Shown here: one piece after another, positions 15,081 to 16,314 of the stretch | How positions within the stretch are numbered: position 1 is the first letter of the stretch | Layout of the letters: each line of letters starts with the position of its first letter | Assembly: GCA_937919075.1 (NCBI GenBank) | Contig: CALFOF010000272.1 | Location: 1 to 16,314, forward strand | Source: an uncultured Cyanobium sp. | GTDB lineage: Bacteria; Cyanobacteriota; Cyanobacteriia; PCC-6307; Cyanobiaceae | Direction of reading: 5' to 3' | Length of the DNA stretch: 16,314 nucleotides | Made by a program: the position numbers and the translations under genes | The notes under the pieces: model-generated | Database searches by the model: none | Told to the model about the DNA's origin: nothing | The model's input: only the letters and a program-made list of their open reading frames with translations

Positions 15081-16012
15081 ATCCAGCAATAGCGGCTGTC
15101 GCTCTGGCGCTGGTGGCCGCCCTGCTCACGGCACTGCTCACCTGGGCGCTGATCCCACTGCTGCGGCGCCGCCTGCTCGATCGCCCCAACGCGCGCAGCT
15201 CCCATGCCACGCCCACACCGCGAGGCGGTGGGCTGGCCTTCGTGCTGGTGGCCACCGCGTTGGCTGCCACCAACGGTGCGCTGTGGCCGCTGCTGTGCCT
15301 GCCGTTGGCCCTGGTGGGCGTGCTCGACGACCGGCACAACCTGCCGGCTGGCCTCCGCTACGGGGTGCAGGCCCTCACCGCGGTGGCCCTGGTGGCACTG
15401 GCGCCCCTACCGCTGCCCTTGTGGCTGTGGCCACTGGCGCTGGTGAGCGTCACCGCCGTGATCAACTTCGTGAACTTCACCGACGGGCTCGATGGCCTGG
15501 TGGCCGGTTGCCTGGCGGTGCTGCTGGCCGTGGCAGCAGTGCAGCTGCAGGCCGGCTGGCTGTGGGCAGCGGTTGGCGCGCTGCTGGGTTTCCTGGTGTG
15601 GAACTGGAGCCCAGCGCGGGTGTTCATGGGGGACGTGGGCAGCACCTGGCTGGGGGCGATCTACGCCGCTGCGGTGCTGCAGGCCGCAACGCCCACGGCG
15701 CAGCTGGGGCTGCTGCTGGTGGGCTTTCCGCTGCTGGGCGATGCCTGCAGCTGCGTGCTGCGCCGGCTGCATGCAGGGCAACCGGTCGTTCAGGCCCATC
15801 GGCTGCACCTCTACCAACGCCTGCAGAGGGCTGGTTGGCCCCACAGCCGGGTGAGCGGCCTGTATGTAAGCGCCACGGCGGTGCTCGGGGTGGCGTGGTT
15901 GGCAGGGGGCCTGTGGCTCCTGCTGCCGCTGGTGGCCCTGACCACCGCCTGCGGCGCGTGGCTAGACCGACAAGTCGCGGTGCGCTTCAGCAAAGAAGAG
16001 CCACGCAAATGA
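15077..16012 (+). CDS. WecA/MraY-type polyprenyl-phosphate sugar-1-phosphate transferase
   Basis: The 311-residue membrane protein should move a HexNAc-1-phosphate from a UDP-sugar to undecaprenyl phosphate, the first step of the repeat unit. All family signatures are visible: PTPRGGGLAF (47-55), VLDDRHNLP (82-90) with the Asp pair, NFVNFTDGLDGL (130-141), VFMGDVGST (182-190) with the catalytic-site Asp, and AHRLHLYQRL (240-249), the sugar-selecting loop. The loop is closer to WbpL-type enzymes (AHRxHxYQRL) than to the HIHH of WecA, which suggests a donor such as UDP-FucNAc or UDP-QuiNAc, but this is inference. About ten hydrophobic helices cover the rest. The start ATG overlaps the previous stop as ATGA; the longer open frame upstream is a shadow. 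It is the last gene of the operon-like run. Confidence 0.92.
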   Translation: MNPAIAAVALALVAALLTALLTWALIPLLRRRLLDRPNARSSHATPTPRGGGLAFVLVATALAATNGALWPLLCLPLALVGVLDDRHNLPAGLRYGVQALTAVALVALAPLPLPLWLWPLALVSVTAVINFVNFTDGLDGLVAGCLAVLLAVAAVQLQAGWLWAAVGALLGFLVWNWSPARVFMGDVGSTWLGAIYAAAVLQAATPTAQLGLLLVGFPLLGDACSCVLRRLHAGQPVVQAHRLHLYQRLQRAGWPHSRVSGLYVSATAVLGVAWLAGGLWLLLPLVALTTACGAWLDRQVAVRFSKEEPRK

Positions 16013-16030
16013 GTTAATATATGTAAAATC

Positions 16031-16049
16031 CAAGCATTTACAAGCATTT
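16031..16049. repeat. Direct repeat CAAGCATTT
   Basis: CAAGCATTT occurs at 16031-16039 and again at 16041-16049, a ten-base period, about one helical turn. Two half-sites on one face of the DNA would suit a dimeric regulator, but no partner gene is seen. Confidence 0.5.
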
Positions 16050-16116
16050 TCTAATGGATTTGCCATGTTACCTTCGGTGTTTGCACTGGTTTTCAGGTGG
16101 ACTATTCAGCTCTTGC

Positions 16117-16134
16117 ATAAGTAATTTTACTTAT
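16117..16134. repeat. Perfect inverted repeat, 8-base arms
   Basis: ATAAGTAATTTTACTTAT has arms ATAAGTAA and TTACTTAT around two T bases. With so short a loop it would work better as a DNA binding site than as an RNA hairpin. It lies about 105 bases after the last gene. Confidence 0.6.
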
Positions 16135-16210
16135 AGCGCTCCGAAGCCAATACGCTGATCGCCTGAAAAGCCAGCTGATTGGCAAATAACAGAAAGCCAT
16201 TGATTATGTG

Positions 16211-16245
16211 CTGCCAACCAGCCAAAGTTTTGCTTGGTTCGGCAG
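16211..16245. repeat. Imperfect hairpin
   Basis: CTGCC (16211-16215) pairs with GGCAG (16241-16245), and AACCA (16216-16220) pairs with TGGTT (16235-16239), with bulges and a further GC/GC and A/T step toward the loop. No T-run follows, so it is not a canonical intrinsic terminator. Confidence 0.5.
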
Positions 16246-16314
16246 GTCAGGCGCTCCCAGCCCCCACTACCAGCAAAGTTGTCCGCCCTGTCTGATCGAT
16301 CCACCAGGGGGCCC

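Larger units (their letters stand above)
16013..16314. other. AT-richer tail without a recognisable gene
   Basis: The GC-rich coding pattern ends abruptly at the stop of the WecA-like gene. No frame of useful length or with a recognisable motif is present on either strand. The stretch holds a direct repeat, a perfect inverted repeat and an imperfect hairpin, described separately, and no clear terminator with a T-run. It may be intergenic space or the edge of a mobile or degraded region. Confidence 0.5.

Noticed and set aside
16081..16108. Possible promoter TTGCAC with TATTCA sixteen bases later
   Set aside because: The -10 box matches only half of the consensus and no gene follows closely.
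1..16314. CRISPR array, tRNA or rRNA gene, transposase or integrase
   Set aside because: No regularly spaced repeats, cloverleaf-like sequence or recombinase motif was seen on either strand.

Overview
The window is one long, entirely plus-strand polysaccharide biosynthesis locus. High GC, very tight gene packing with 1-14 base overlaps, weak ribosome binding sites and five copies of the cyanobacterial HIP1 octamer GCGATCGC point to a cyanobacterium. I infer the Cyanobium/Synechococcus lineage from these traits and from the style of the proteins. No ribosomal or other marker gene is present to confirm it.

Block A (1-4556) is a translationally coupled run: the C-terminal part of a family 2 glycosyltransferase, two GT4-fold glycosyltransferases, a hexapeptide-repeat acyltransferase and a PAPS-type sulfotransferase. 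Block B (4556-5209) has no intact gene. It appears to hold a decayed gene whose last readable part resembles the C-terminal half of a SAM methyltransferase, followed by a short repeat. Block C (5210-12022) has two GT4 glycosyltransferases, a SAM methyltransferase, another GT4 enzyme, a multi-spanning Wzy-like polymerase and a further GT4 enzyme. Block D (12127-16012) has a WcaF-like acetyltransferase, a WcaE-like GT2 enzyme, an atypical SDR epimerase-like protein, a YdcF/DUF218 protein and a WecA/MraY-type sugar-1-phosphate transferase. Block E (16013-16314) is an abruptly AT-richer tail with small inverted and direct repeats and no recognisable gene.

Together the genes fit a Wzy-dependent pathway. 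The WecA-like enzyme would load the first sugar on undecaprenyl phosphate, up to eight glycosyltransferases would extend the repeat unit, the two acyltransferases, the methyltransferase and the sulfotransferase would decorate it, and Wzy would polymerise it. A Wzx flippase, Wza/Wzc export proteins and most nucleotide-sugar synthesis genes are not in the window and must lie elsewhere. Whether the product is O-antigen or exopolysaccharide cannot be decided here. I do not see a wholly new system. The points most worth a second look are the sulfotransferase, the decayed gene, the SDR protein that lacks its catalytic Tyr/Lys, and the palindromic tail.
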